Source: Meiothermus sp. (GTDB lineage Bacteria; Deinococcota; Deinococci; Deinococcales; Thermaceae). Taken from it: a stretch of DNA of 64,000 bases. Below, piece by piece: positions 44,594-54,175 of the stretch. The stretch lies in the NCBI RefSeq assembly GCF_026004075.1, contig NZ_BPIK01000001.1, positions 159,501-223,500 of the forward strand, given 5' to 3'. A program made the translations under genes and the position numbers. The notes beneath the pieces are model-generated. The model was not told where the DNA came from, searched no databases, and saw only the letters and a list, made by a program, of their open reading frames with translations. The stretch's first letter is position 1; every line of letters begins with the position of its first letter.

Positions 44594-45901
44594 ATGCTCA
44601 GACTTTGGTTGATTCTGGCAGGCATCGCACTGGGGGGGCTGGGGCTGGCCCAGCAGCGCATCACCATCGACTTCTGGCACTCCATGGGCGGGGTGCTGGG
44701 CGAGGCCACCGAGGCCCTGGTCAAGGACTTTAACGCCGCGCAGAACCGGGTCACGGTGCGCAGCCAGTTCGTGGGCTCCTACGACGACGGCCTCAACAAG
44801 CTGCGGGCCGCTTTGCAGGCTGGGGGACAGGGCCGCCCCAACGTGATCCAGGTCTACGATATCGGGGCCCGGTTCATGGCCGACTCGGGCGCGGTGTTGC
44901 CCCTCGAAGACCTGGCCCGCGCCAACAACTTCGACCTCTCCCAGTTTGTCAGCCAGCCCCGTAACTACTACACCGTGGACGGGAAGCTGTATGGACTGGC
45001 CTTCAACAGCTCCAACCCCATCCTCTACTTCAACGCCCAGGCCCTGGAGCAGGCCGGCATCCCCTACCGCAACACCTGGAGCCTGGCCGACCTCGAGGCC
45101 GCCGCGCGCAAGCTGACCATCAAAGATGCCTCTGGCAAGACCACCCGCTACGGCCTCTCCATCCCCATAGATAGCTGGTTTATGGAGCAGTTCAGCTACA
45201 ACTCCGGCCAGTACTTCTGCAACAACGAGAACGGCCGCAAAGCCCGGGCCACCGAGGTGACCTTTAACAACCCGGCGGCGGTGGCCTTCCTGGACACCTG
45301 GGCCCGCCTGGTACGGGAGGGGGTGGCGGCCAACACCGGGCGCAACTGGGCCGATAGCCAGAGCCTGTTCGCCCAGGGCAACGCGGCCATTGCGGTGTAC
45401 TCCACAGCCTCGCTTACCGGGGTGCTGCGCCAGGTGGGCAACCGTTTCCCGGTGCGCACCGCTTTCTACCCCTACCTGCGCGAGCGCAACGGCACGGCCA
45501 TCGGCGGGGCGGCGGTCTACCTGATCCGTGGTTTCAGCGACGAGCAGAACGCGGCCTCGTGGGAGTTCATCCGCTTCTTGCTGCGCCCCGAGACCCAGGC
45601 CAAATGGATTATCGGCACCGGCTACTTCCCGGTGGTCAAAGGGGTGACCGAGCTGCCCAGCGTGCGCCAGGCCTATGTGCGCCAGCCCAACTACACCACT
45701 GCGGTACGGCAGCTCGAGACCTCCAAGGTCAACACCTCTTCGGCAGGCTGCTTGATGGGTGGATTCACCGAGATCCGCCAGATTGTACAGTCGGCCATCG
45801 AGGAGGCCCTGCGGGGCAAGCCGGCCCAGCAGGCCCTCGACGAGGCCAAGCAGCGGGCCGATCAGGTACTCGCCCGCTACAACGCCAGCGTCCGGCAGTA
45901 A
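44594..45901 (+). CDS. ABC transporter substrate-binding protein (UgpB-like)
   Basis: A 435-residue secreted binding protein. The signal peptide is LWLILAGIALGGLGLAQ with no lipobox Cys. The mature N-terminus ITIDFWHSMGGVLGEATEALVKDFNAAQ is close in style to glycerol-3-phosphate binding proteins (UgpB). Further on are IQVYDIGARFMADSGAV and PILYFNAQALEQAGIP. Substrate may be glycerol-3-phosphate or a sugar. A Shine-Dalgarno AGGAGG precedes it, and a strong terminator follows. Confidence 0.9.
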   Translation: MLRLWLILAGIALGGLGLAQQRITIDFWHSMGGVLGEATEALVKDFNAAQNRVTVRSQFVGSYDDGLNKLRAALQAGGQGRPNVIQVYDIGARFMADSGAVLPLEDLARANNFDLSQFVSQPRNYYTVDGKLYGLAFNSSNPILYFNAQALEQAGIPYRNTWSLADLEAAARKLTIKDASGKTTRYGLSIPIDSWFMEQFSYNSGQYFCNNENGRKARATEVTFNNPAAVAFLDTWARLVREGVAANTGRNWADSQSLFAQGNAAIAVYSTASLTGVLRQVGNRFPVRTAFYPYLRERNGTAIGGAAVYLIRGFSDEQNAASWEFIRFLLRPETQAKWIIGTGYFPVVKGVTELPSVRQAYVRQPNYTTAVRQLETSKVNTSSAGCLMGGFTEIRQIVQSAIEEALRGKPAQQALDEAKQRADQVLARYNASVRQ

Positions 45902-45919
45902 TTGAGCTCGCCGACCATG

Positions 45920-45946
45920 CCCACCCGTGCTACGGGTGGGTTTTTT
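45920..45946 (+). terminator. Intrinsic terminator of the ABC-importer operon
   Basis: CCCACCCGT and ACGGGTGGG form a 9-bp stem with a GCT loop, followed by six T (45941-45946). Confidence 0.93.
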
Positions 45947-45996
45947 GCGTGCTGGCCTCGGGTGTCTGAGAGAACATCCTTTACCAGGGCGGTGGC

Positions 45997-46539
45997 CTAT
46001 CCACAGCGGTTGAACCGCGCGAGGGCGGCCCGTCCTTCGGGCGTTCCGCCGGGAACCTCTGCCCCCGCCAGCGAAAGCATGTAGTAGCCCGCCGCGTTCC
46101 CGGCCTCTACCACCACGTAGTAGGTTCCGCCCCGGAGCCGCTCACGTAGTTCGGGGCCTTGGCGGGCCACCAGGCCGTGGCCCCGGTAGTCGCGCCAGCC
46201 GCCTGCAAACACTTTGGCCCCCATACCCCCCGGAATGGCGAAAGGTGGGCGCTCGTTGCCCTCGAGGCCCGGCCCCACCAGCCACATCCGGGGTTGAAAG
46301 GCCGGTGGGCAGGCCGCCCCCACAAAAAGCCCCAGGTCGAGCACGAAGCCTGCGGCCAGCTCGAGCACATAAAAGCCCAACTGGCCCGCGTTCACCTGGC
46401 TCGTGACCACTTTCGAGACGGTGGGTTCCAGAATCCGGTAGGCCTGCTCGAGGCTGGGGGAGCCGGGGTTCCAGAAGGGTTGGTGGGCGAATCCTACCGA
46501 GGCAAGCAGGATTACCAGGCCCGTAAACTGCTTTTTCAT
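45997..46539 (-). CDS. Secreted protein of unknown function
   Basis: A 180-residue protein with a signal peptide (KQFTGLVILLASVGFAHQ). The mature part looks like a beta-sandwich: QLGFYVLELAAGFVLDLGLFVG, a central GNERPPFAIPGGMGA, and GGTYYVVVEAGNAAGYYMLSLAGAE at the end. The ending recalls pre-peptidase C-type domains that report a mean property of an envelope protein. ATG 46539 chosen at the signal peptide. No function is proposed. Confidence 0.72.
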   Translation of the reverse strand: MKKQFTGLVILLASVGFAHQPFWNPGSPSLEQAYRILEPTVSKVVTSQVNAGQLGFYVLELAAGFVLDLGLFVGAACPPAFQPRMWLVGPGLEGNERPPFAIPGGMGAKVFAGGWRDYRGHGLVARQGPELRERLRGGTYYVVVEAGNAAGYYMLSLAGAEVPGGTPEGRAALARFNRCG

Positions 46540-46634
46540 ACATCTGAGTGTGGGCCAAGAAAGTTCTAACGAGTGTGCCGGGGGAGCATATACGCCTTGA
46601 GCTTTGAGCCCAGAGCCTTTAGCCTGTGGCAGAT

Positions 46635-47495
46635 ATGCAGTCGGATACCACTGCACGCCTTCTGATTACCTGCCCCGACCGGCCCGGCATTGTGGCGGCG
46701 GTCTCGAATTTTCTCTTCAACCACGGGGCCAACATCACCGCGCTCGACCAGCACTCCACCGACCCCGAGGGGGGGCTCTTCTTCATGCGGCTGGAGTTCC
46801 AGACCCCGCACCTCGATGTATCGCGGGAAATCCTCGAGAAAGCCTTTGCTGAGCGGGTGGCGGCCCGCTTCGAGATGAACTGGCGCATCGCCTACGCCGC
46901 CGACCTCAAGAAAGTAGCCATCCTGGTCTCCAAATACGACCACGCCCTGCTGGAGCTCCTCTGGCGGCACAGCAACCGGGAACTGCCCTGTACCATCACC
47001 CAGGTCATCTCCAACCACCCCGACCTGCGGCCCGAGGTGGAGCGCTTTGGCATTCCCTACCACCACGTGCCGGTGGAGAAAGACCGCAAAGAAGAGGCCG
47101 AGGCGCAGATCCTGCACCTGCTGGGGGATACCGACCTGGTGGTGCTGGCCCGCTACATGCAGATTCTCACCCCGCAGTTTGTGGCCCGCTACCCCCACCG
47201 CATCATCAACATCCACCACTCCTTCCTGCCGGCTTTTGTGGGGGCCAATCCCTACAAACAGGCCTATACGCGGGGCGTGAAGATCATCGGGGCCACCGCC
47301 CACTACGTGACCGAAGAACTGGATCAGGGCCCCATCATCGAGCAGGACGTGGCCCGGGTCTCGCACCGGCACGACGTGGCCGACCTGGTGCGGCTGGGGC
47401 GTGACCTCGAGCGCAACGTGCTGGCTCGAGCGGTGCAGTGGCACCTGGAAGACCGCATCATCGTGTACGGCAACAAGACGGTGGTGTTTTCATAA
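46635..47495 (+). CDS. purU: Formyltetrahydrofolate deformylase
   Basis: Hydrolyses 10-formyl-THF to formate and THF, balancing one-carbon pools. A 286-residue protein with an N-terminal ACT domain ([33 protein letters not shown]) and a C-terminal formyltransferase fold. The catalytic Asn/His/Asp appear as [28 protein letters not shown] and RVSHRHD. ATG 46635 or GTG 46626 are both possible starts. It stands as a single gene. Confidence 0.93.
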   Translation: MQSDTTARLLITCPDRPGIVAAVSNFLFNHGANITALDQHSTDPEGGLFFMRLEFQTPHLDVSREILEKAFAERVAARFEMNWRIAYAADLKKVAILVSKYDHALLELLWRHSNRELPCTITQVISNHPDLRPEVERFGIPYHHVPVEKDRKEEAEAQILHLLGDTDLVVLARYMQILTPQFVARYPHRIINIHHSFLPAFVGANPYKQAYTRGVKIIGATAHYVTEELDQGPIIEQDVARVSHRHDVADLVRLGRDLERNVLARAVQWHLEDRIIVYGNKTVVFS

Positions 47496-47553
47496 TTACC
47501 CTTCATGCCGTCTTCACCGAGTTTCGCTACACTATAGCCAGGAGGTTTTTGAG

Positions 47554-48801
47554 ATGTACATGAGAAATTCTTCCATTCTCCTGGGTCTGTTGCTGATGGT
47601 AGGCGGGGGGGTGCTGTGGTTCAACCTGAGCAAGAGCCAGAGCTCCCTGCCAGCCTCGAGCGAGCCGCAGGTGCAGGCCCAGGCGCAGTCTTTCGACCAG
47701 AACCGCGCTTTTCTGGAAAATGAACGCAATACCATTGACATCGTCCAGCGCACCGGTGATGGGGTGGTGTTCGTGGCGGTGCGGGCCACCCCCAGGGTGA
47801 GCAACGATTTCGGCTTCTTTGCGCCCTTCCTGCAGCCCCAGCCCCAGGAGGGTACGGGTTCGGGCTTCGTGCTCGACCAGGACGGGCTGATTCTCACCAA
47901 CTACCACGTGATCGAAGGAGCCGACCAGATCACCGTGCGCTTCCACAACGATCCCAAGAGCTACCCGGCGCGGGTGATAGGCCGGGCCGAGCCCCTGGAC
48001 ATGGCCCTGATCCGGGTGCAGGCCCCGCGCGATAAGCTGAAGCCCATGCGCCTCGCCGACTCCGACCAGGTGCGGGTAGGGCAGAAGGCCATTGCCATGG
48101 GCAACCCCTTTGGCCTCGAGTTCACCGTGACCGAGGGCATCGTCTCGGCCATAAGGCGCAACCCCAACGACGGCAGCGGCGGCGGTAAAGGGGCCTTCGT
48201 GCCCACGGTCATTCAGACCGACGCGGCCATCAACCCCGGCAACTCGGGGGGGCCGCTGCTCAACTCCCGCGGCGAGGTGATCGGGATCAACACCTTCATC
48301 TACAGCTCGGCGGGGGCCTTTGGGGCCGCGCAGTCGGCGGGCATTGGCTTCGCCATCCCCATCAACCTGGCCAAGCAGTACCTGAACGACCTCAAAGCCG
48401 GCAAGGACATTACCGCCGAAGAGATCGTGCGCTCCCGGCCCCGCCTGGGCGTGACCCTCTCGCTGCTCTCGATGGCCGAGTACCCCGAAAACATCCGCCG
48501 CCAGAACCGCCTGCCCGATACCGGCCTGATGATCCAGCAGGTGGAGCGGGGCAGCCCTGCCGAGCGGGCCGGGCTGCGAGCCGCCACCCGTACCGTGCAG
48601 CTTCAGCTTCGCACCGGCCAGGTGATTGAGCTGGGGGTGAACGGCGACATCCTGCTCGAGGCCGATGGCAACCCCATCAACAACATCAACGACCTGCGCG
48701 CGGTACTGCTTTCCAAAAAGCCAGGCGAAGCGGTAACCCTTAAGATCTGGCGCGACGGACAGACCCGCGAGGTGCGGGTGGTGCCACAGGTGATTCGCTA
48801 A
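47554..48801 (+). CDS. HtrA/DegP-type serine protease with PDZ domain
   Basis: A 415-residue envelope protease. One N-terminal membrane anchor (residues ~7-25) leaves the rest outside the cytoplasm. The trypsin-like domain has His118 (TNYHVIEGAD), Asp149 (EPLDMALIRV) and Ser231 (NPGNSGGPLLNSRG). The PDZ domain covers residues ~300-410, with GLMIQQVERGSPAERAGLR and a long insert before GDILLEADGNPI. A Shine-Dalgarno AGGAGG precedes ATG 47554. It is likely used in protein quality control. Confidence 0.93.
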   Translation: MYMRNSSILLGLLLMVGGGVLWFNLSKSQSSLPASSEPQVQAQAQSFDQNRAFLENERNTIDIVQRTGDGVVFVAVRATPRVSNDFGFFAPFLQPQPQEGTGSGFVLDQDGLILTNYHVIEGADQITVRFHNDPKSYPARVIGRAEPLDMALIRVQAPRDKLKPMRLADSDQVRVGQKAIAMGNPFGLEFTVTEGIVSAIRRNPNDGSGGGKGAFVPTVIQTDAAINPGNSGGPLLNSRGEVIGINTFIYSSAGAFGAAQSAGIGFAIPINLAKQYLNDLKAGKDITAEEIVRSRPRLGVTLSLLSMAEYPENIRRQNRLPDTGLMIQQVERGSPAERAGLRAATRTVQLQLRTGQVIELGVNGDILLEADGNPINNINDLRAVLLSKKPGEAVTLKIWRDGQTREVRVVPQVIR

Positions 48802-48819
48802 CCCCAGCCGTGCTTCCAG

Positions 48820-48845
48820 CCCTCCCGCGCGCGGGAGGGTTTTTT
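48820..48845 (+). terminator. Intrinsic terminator after the HtrA gene
   Basis: CCCTCCCGCG and CGCGGGAGGG are perfectly complementary (48820-48839), followed by six T. Confidence 0.93.
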
Positions 48846-48866
48846 CTTTGCTTCATCTTGATTGCC

Positions 48867-48872
48867 TATACT
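48867..48872 (+). promoter_or_regulatory. -10 box TATACT of the peptidase/propeller/barrel gene
   Basis: TATACT ends 7 bases before ATG 48880 and just after the HtrA terminator. It fits a leaderless transcript. Confidence 0.55.
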
Positions 48873-48879
48873 GGGCCCA

Positions 48880-51585
48880 ATGTTGCGCTTCCTGGCGGTT
48901 GTTTTGCTGGTATGTTCGCTGGCCCTGGCCCAGTTCGATCCCACCCAGCGCTGGTTTACGGTGCGCACCGAGCACTTCGACATCCACTACCACAGCGGCC
49001 TCGAGCGCGTGGCTACCGAGGCCGCCATCTACGCCGAAAAAGCCTATGCGTTGCTGGTAGAAGACTTCGAACCGCCACCGGGACGCATCAGCATTGTGCT
49101 CTCGGACGTGGGGGATACCCTCAACGGCTTTGCCAGCCCTGCCAACAACGTGGTGGGCATTTTTACCGGGCAGTTCCGCAGCTCGGACTTTTTCAACCCC
49201 CGGCTTTCCTCCTGGTGGGAGACGGTCATTTTCCACGAGATTGTCCATATGTTCGACCTCTCCCAGGTGCGCGGCCCCCTTAAAGACCGTACCCGCATCT
49301 TCGGGCAACTACCGGCCCAGAGCGCCGTTAAGCCCTTTCCCTTTGTGGAGGGCGCGGTGCTGTATCTCAAACACAAAAAGCTGGGCGAGTCGCGCCTGAA
49401 CGACGCCACCACCCGCATGATGCTGCGCCAGATGGTGCTTTCGGGCCGGTTTCCCAGCCTCGACGAGATTCGCCAGGCCTACAGCAAATCCACCTGGCCC
49501 TACCTGGGCTTTCTGGTCTACAACTACAGCGCCTGGCTGGTGCAGTACCTCGAGGTGCGCTTTGGCTCCGATGCCTACCGGCGCTTTACCGAGGCCAACG
49601 CCGGGATGCTGGCCTTCAAAGACTTCAACGAGCCCTTCCTGAAGGCCTTTGGGGTCTCGCTTGACCAGATTTACGCCGAGTTTGTGCGCTGGCTGCCCGG
49701 CCAGTTCGAGGGCGAGATTACCCGCATCCGCGCCGAGGGCCTGACCCCTGTGCAAAAGCTCAGCACCTTGGGGTTTTTTAGCGAGGGCCCGGCGGATTCG
49801 GCCAACGGCCTGGTGTATGCACACGCCTCGCCGCTACGCAGCGGCCTGCGTATCATCGTCAACGAGAACGAACGCGAGCTGCTGAACGGCCCCGCCCAGC
49901 ATCCACAGTGGTCGCCCGACGGGCGCTACCTGCTCTTTACCACCAGCAGCGCGACCAGCCCTTACTTTGTGGCGAGCGACCTCTACCAGTACGACCGCCT
50001 CGAGGGCCGCGTCCAGCGCCTGACCCAGGGCGAACGGGTCTACTACGCCCGCTACGCACCCGACGGCAAGAGCATCTTTTTAGCCAAAAACACCCCCGAC
50101 GGCTCCACCGAGCTGGCCCGCTATTTCATTGAGCTGGGCCGCATTCAGCCCCTGCGGCGCTTCCCCTACCAGGACGGGGTGATTCATTCGTTTGCAGTGG
50201 CCCCGGACGGCCACTCGCTGGTGCTTGCGCTGCTGCGGCGCGGCGGTTTTCAAGACCTCTACCGCTACACCCTGGAAACCGGGGCCCTTGCGCCCCTGAC
50301 CCAGGACAGGAACGTGGATAGCGATCCGGTTTTCAGCCCCGATGGGCGCTACGTGATCTACAGCAGCGATGTGAACCGGGTCTACAACCTGTACGCCTAC
50401 CGCCTCGAGGACGGGGCGGTCTTCCAGGTGACCAACCTGCTCACCGGAGCCTTCCAGCCCACTTTTTCATACAGCCAGCAGCAGATAATCTTCTCCGGCT
50501 ACGACCAGACCGGTTACAACCTCTACCAGTTGCCCTACAACCCCAGCGCCTGGAAACGGGTGGAGCTACCGCGCGAACCCCTGCCCGCGTTCAAGCCCGC
50601 CGAGGCCGCCAACGGTGAGCCCTACAACCCCTTCCACTACCTGCGCCCGCTGTACTGGCTGCCCATCGCCGGGGTGGGGGTGGATGGGTTTGGCCTGGGG
50701 GTTTCGTTTGCGGCCTCCGACCCGGTGGGCCTCCATGCCTATGCGGTAGGGGCCGGTTTCGACAGCAGTTTGCGGGGGGTGTTCTACGACTTGGCCTACC
50801 AGTACACCGGGCTGGGCTTCCCGCTGGTGTTGCAGGCGGTGGGGGCAGGCCGGGACAGCGCCCAGGCGGTGGGTGCTTCGTTCTGGTCGCCGCAGGGCAG
50901 CCTGGGCCTGCAGTACCTGCGCTCGGACGTGCTCGAGCCCGCCCTCGACCCCAACCAGAACACGGTTACCCATGCCTTTTCGGTTCGCTTGAGCGGCGCC
51001 AGCACCACCGCCAGCGACCTGTTCCGCTCGAGGAGCAGCCTGAGCGCGGTGGGCACAGCCTTCGTGCGCGAGGGCAGCCCGGACTGGCGCTACCGTGTGC
51101 AGGGGGCGCTGGGCTTCCAGTTCCGCCTGCCGCTGGAGGCTTCGCACCTGATCGGGCTGCGGGTGGGAGGTGGCTTCACCACCTCGCCGCTGGCTTTGGA
51201 TGGTTTCGACCTGGGAGCCTGGCCCCTGGTGGCCGGGGGCCAGCCGCTGCTGGCGGTGCGGGGTTTTGCGCCGGGCCAGCTTCGGGGGCAGCAGGCGCTG
51301 GTGGGCTCGCTCGAGTACCGCCTCCCCCCCTGGAGCCTCGAGCGCGGTCTGGGCAATTGGCCGCTCTTCTTCGACGACCTGAGCCTCTCGGTATTCCTGG
51401 ACGCAGGGGCCGCCGGTTCGCCGCTGAACCTGAGTCAGACGCGCTTTTCGCTGGGGGCCGAGCTGCGCCTGGGCCTGACGCTGTTTTATCTGGCGCCGGG
51501 CAGTAGCGTGGCCCTGGGCGGCGCGCAGGGCTTTGGGGAGCCGGGGCCGAGGTTTTATCTCAGTCTGGTGCTGCCAGGCTTGTAG
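48880..51585 (+). CDS. Three-part outer-membrane protein: peptidase-MA-like domain, TolB-like propeller, beta-barrel
   Basis: A 901-residue secreted protein (signal MLRFLAVVLLVCSLALAQ). Residues ~25-290 resemble a peptidase MA-like gluzincin with a full zinc motif HEIVHMF (119-125). Residues ~300-570 hold WD40-like/TolB repeats (HPQWSPDGRYLLF, YYARYAPDGKSIFLAK, DPVFSPDGRYVIYSS). From ~580 to the end the sequence alternates like an outer-membrane barrel, with the last strand RFYLSLVLPGL and a GSLEYRLP segment as in BamA-like barrels. It would place a protease and propeller at the cell surface or in the periplasm, anchored by its own barrel. Function unknown. Confidence 0.85.
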   Translation: MLRFLAVVLLVCSLALAQFDPTQRWFTVRTEHFDIHYHSGLERVATEAAIYAEKAYALLVEDFEPPPGRISIVLSDVGDTLNGFASPANNVVGIFTGQFRSSDFFNPRLSSWWETVIFHEIVHMFDLSQVRGPLKDRTRIFGQLPAQSAVKPFPFVEGAVLYLKHKKLGESRLNDATTRMMLRQMVLSGRFPSLDEIRQAYSKSTWPYLGFLVYNYSAWLVQYLEVRFGSDAYRRFTEANAGMLAFKDFNEPFLKAFGVSLDQIYAEFVRWLPGQFEGEITRIRAEGLTPVQKLSTLGFFSEGPADSANGLVYAHASPLRSGLRIIVNENERELLNGPAQHPQWSPDGRYLLFTTSSATSPYFVASDLYQYDRLEGRVQRLTQGERVYYARYAPDGKSIFLAKNTPDGSTELARYFIELGRIQPLRRFPYQDGVIHSFAVAPDGHSLVLALLRRGGFQDLYRYTLETGALAPLTQDRNVDSDPVFSPDGRYVIYSSDVNRVYNLYAYRLEDGAVFQVTNLLTGAFQPTFSYSQQQIIFSGYDQTGYNLYQLPYNPSAWKRVELPREPLPAFKPAEAANGEPYNPFHYLRPLYWLPIAGVGVDGFGLGVSFAASDPVGLHAYAVGAGFDSSLRGVFYDLAYQYTGLGFPLVLQAVGAGRDSAQAVGASFWSPQGSLGLQYLRSDVLEPALDPNQNTVTHAFSVRLSGASTTASDLFRSRSSLSAVGTAFVREGSPDWRYRVQGALGFQFRLPLEASHLIGLRVGGGFTTSPLALDGFDLGAWPLVAGGQPLLAVRGFAPGQLRGQQALVGSLEYRLPPWSLERGLGNWPLFFDDLSLSVFLDAGAAGSPLNLSQTRFSLGAELRLGLTLFYLAPGSSVALGGAQGFGEPGPRFYLSLVLPGL

Positions 51586-51630
51586 GGGGCTGGGCTTTTC
51601 GCTTTGGGCTTTTGGCTATAGGCTATACCC

Positions 51631-52833
51631 GTGCCAGGAATCGCCATTATTGGAGCCCAGTGGGGTGACGAAGGAAAAGGCAAAGTAACCGATGCCCTCG
51701 CAGAAGACGCCGATTTTGTGGTGCGTTACCAGGGGGGGGCCAATGCGGGGCATACTGTGGTGGCCCAGGGCAAAACCTTCAAGCTGAACCTCCTGCCCAC
51801 CGGGGTTATTCACCCCCAGGCCACCAACGTGCTGGGGGACGGGATGGTGATCGATGCCTACCGCTTTGCCGAGGAGATGCAGAACATCCGGGCCGAGGGC
51901 CTGAACCCCAGGGTGCTGGTCTCGGACAAGGCCCACCTGGTGCTACCTCATCACAAGGCGGTGGAAGCCCGCAACAACTTTGTGGGCACCACCAAACGCG
52001 GCATCGGGCCGGCCTACTCCGACCGGGCCCGGCGGGTGGGTATCCGCGCCGGGGATCTGCTCAACGAGGCGGTGCTCAAGGAGCGGGTCGAAACCCTGCT
52101 TACCGAGAAGCCCAACTCGACCCGTGAAGCGGGCTGGGATACCCCCGCAAAAGCCCTAGCCGACCTCTACCGGATGCGCGAGATCCTGGCCCCACACATC
52201 ACCGACACCGGCCACCTGCTGCGGGAGGCCATCAAACAGGGCAAGAAAGTGCTGTTTGAGGGGGCCCAGGCCACCCTGCTCGACCTCAACTACGGCGACT
52301 ACCCCTACGTGACCAGCTCGCACCCCACGGTGGGGGGAATTATTGTGGGCGCAGGCGTGAACCACAAGGCCATCAACAAGGTCTATGGGGTAGCCAAGGC
52401 CTACGCTACCCGGGTGGGCAACGGCCCTTTCCCCACCGAGCTTTTTGGCGAGGAGGACGAGTATTTACGGCAGAAAGGGGGCGAGTTTGGCGTGACCACC
52501 GGGCGGGCCCGGCGCACCGGCTGGCTCGACCTGGTGCTGCTCAAGTACGCTTGCGAGGTGAACGGCTTTGATGGCCTGGTGCTGACCAAGCTCGACGTGC
52601 TCTCGGGCTTTCCAGTGGTCAAGGTGGGTGTGGAGCACCGCCCGGATGGCAGCGTAAAGTATGTGGAAATTCCCGGCTGGGGCGACCTGAGCGGCATCCG
52701 CAGCCGGGAGGAGCTGCCGGCTAGCCTGAAGCAGTTTATTGAACTGGTCGAAGACTTTACCCAGACCCCGGTGGTGATGTTTTCTACCAGCCCCCGCCGG
52801 GAGGACACCTTTGGGGCGGTGAGCTGGGTTTAG
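51631..52833 (+). CDS. purA: Adenylosuccinate synthetase
   Basis: Joins IMP and aspartate with GTP, the first committed step to AMP. The 400-residue sequence opens at GTG 51631 with IAIIGAQWGDEGKGKVTDAL. It shows GGANAGHTV, VGTTKRGIGPAYSDRA, LFEGAQATLLDLNYGDYPYVTSSHP, and the C-terminal TGRARRTGWLDLVLLKYA. It is slightly shorter than the E. coli enzyme, as in other thermophiles. The 3' end overlaps that of the broken YbaK-family gene by 4 bases. Confidence 0.95.
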   Translation: MPGIAIIGAQWGDEGKGKVTDALAEDADFVVRYQGGANAGHTVVAQGKTFKLNLLPTGVIHPQATNVLGDGMVIDAYRFAEEMQNIRAEGLNPRVLVSDKAHLVLPHHKAVEARNNFVGTTKRGIGPAYSDRARRVGIRAGDLLNEAVLKERVETLLTEKPNSTREAGWDTPAKALADLYRMREILAPHITDTGHLLREAIKQGKKVLFEGAQATLLDLNYGDYPYVTSSHPTVGGIIVGAGVNHKAINKVYGVAKAYATRVGNGPFPTELFGEEDEYLRQKGGEFGVTTGRARRTGWLDLVLLKYACEVNGFDGLVLTKLDVLSGFPVVKVGVEHRPDGSVKYVEIPGWGDLSGIRSREELPASLKQFIELVEDFTQTPVVMFSTSPRREDTFGAVSWV

Positions 52834-53069
52834 TCGCTCTTCAGGGCCACCACGCGGCCTCCGGTGAGGGCCAGCAGTTCTTCTGGCGAGAGGCCAAACA
52901 GCGCAAAAGGGGTTCCAGCAGCCGCGTAAATGCGCTCGTACTGGAGCAGGTCGGGGTCGATGAGGGCCTCGAGGGCCTGGGCGTGACCAACGGGCGGCAC
53001 CCCGCCGATGGCAAAGCCGGTGACCTGTCGCACATACTCGGCGTCGGGCTTTTCCAGCTTTTCCCCTAG

Positions 53070-53932
53070 AATCTACAAACCACCTTACCCAAATCAGGCA
53101 CTGCAGTTATGTTTAGAGCATGAACCGCCGTGCTTACCCATCGGACGTCCGTGATGAGGAATGGGCTCTGGTGCTGCCCTATTTGACCCTCGCCCCGCTG
53201 GAAGCACCCCAGCGCAAGTACGACCTGCGCGAAGTGTTCAACGCCCTGCGCTGGATGGTTCGAACCGGTGCTCAGTGGGACTACCTGCCCCACGACTTCC
53301 CACCCCCCCATATCGTTCAGGCGCAAGCCTACCGCTGGATGAACCGGGGGGTCTTCGAAGACCTGGTACACGACCTGCGCATGACCCTGCGAATGCTCCA
53401 GGGCAAAGCCGCCCATCCCAGCGCTGCCATCTACGATGCTCGCACCCTACAGTCCACCCCGCAAAGTGGGGAGCGGGCCGGATACGATGGGTACAAACGA
53501 CGCAAGGGAAGCAAAGTTCACCTGGCGGTAGATACCCTGGGGCATCTGCTGGCCCTGGTAGTAACGGCGGCCAGTGAACAGGAACGGGCCCAGGTGGGAG
53601 CCCTCAGTCAACAGGTGCAGGAAGTGACGGGGGAGCAGGTGGAAGTGGCCTTTGTGGATCAGGGTTACACTGGGGAGGAAGCGGCACAAGCGGCAGAGGC
53701 GGAAGGCATCGCCCTGTGTGTGGTCAAGGTGGAAGGGGCCAAACGAGGATTCGTGCTGCTGCCGAAGCGTTGGGTGGTGGAACGTTCGTTTGCCTGGACA
53801 TCCCGGTTTCGCAGGCTGGCGCGAGACTATGAGCGGCTGGCTGAGACCTTGCGAGGTTGGCACTGGTTGGCTTTTTCGATTCTGATGACAGCGAAAACTG
53901 TGGAGCTTTTACGAACAGCTAGTTAGCAGGCT
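53070..53932 (+). mobile_element. IS5-type insertion sequence, copy 2 (863 bp)
   Basis: Same element as 5305-6167, in the opposite orientation and the same length. It is flanked by CTAG at 53066-53069 and 53933-53936. It interrupts the YbaK-family gene between codons for Leu and Gly. The end-to-end match to copy 1 implies a recent transposition. Confidence 0.95.
53120..53926 (+). CDS. IS5-family DDE transposase, copy 2
   Basis: Identical in all 268 residues to the transposase at 5311-6117, with the same DDE motif residues. The gene is complete, and its stop lies 6 bases before the end of the element. Confidence 0.95.
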   Translation: MNRRAYPSDVRDEEWALVLPYLTLAPLEAPQRKYDLREVFNALRWMVRTGAQWDYLPHDFPPPHIVQAQAYRWMNRGVFEDLVHDLRMTLRMLQGKAAHPSAAIYDARTLQSTPQSGERAGYDGYKRRKGSKVHLAVDTLGHLLALVVTAASEQERAQVGALSQQVQEVTGEQVEVAFVDQGYTGEEAAQAAEAEGIALCVVKVEGAKRGFVLLPKRWVVERSFAWTSRFRRLARDYERLAETLRGWHWLAFSILMTAKTVELLRTAS

Positions 53933-54175
53933 CTAGAGGGGCCTCGAGCCGCCTCACATCCACCCGGTTGGCCCCCGAAACCAGGAGCAGGTAGGGCCTG
54001 CCGCTCCTGGCCCCCCGAAAAACCAGCGACTTGACGATCTGGCCTACCGCACAGCCCACCGCCGCGGCGGCTTCCTGGGCGGTGCGGGTAGAGGCCGATA
54101 GCTCCTGCACCTGCAGGTGGGCAAAGCCCCGCTGGTTCAGGGCTTCCTGTACTTTCAGGGCGCTGGGGGATAGTT

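Noticed and set aside
42829-45901. Missing ATPase gene as a sign of a broken importer
   Set aside because: Binding protein and both permeases are intact; many sugar importers of this type share an ATPase encoded elsewhere.
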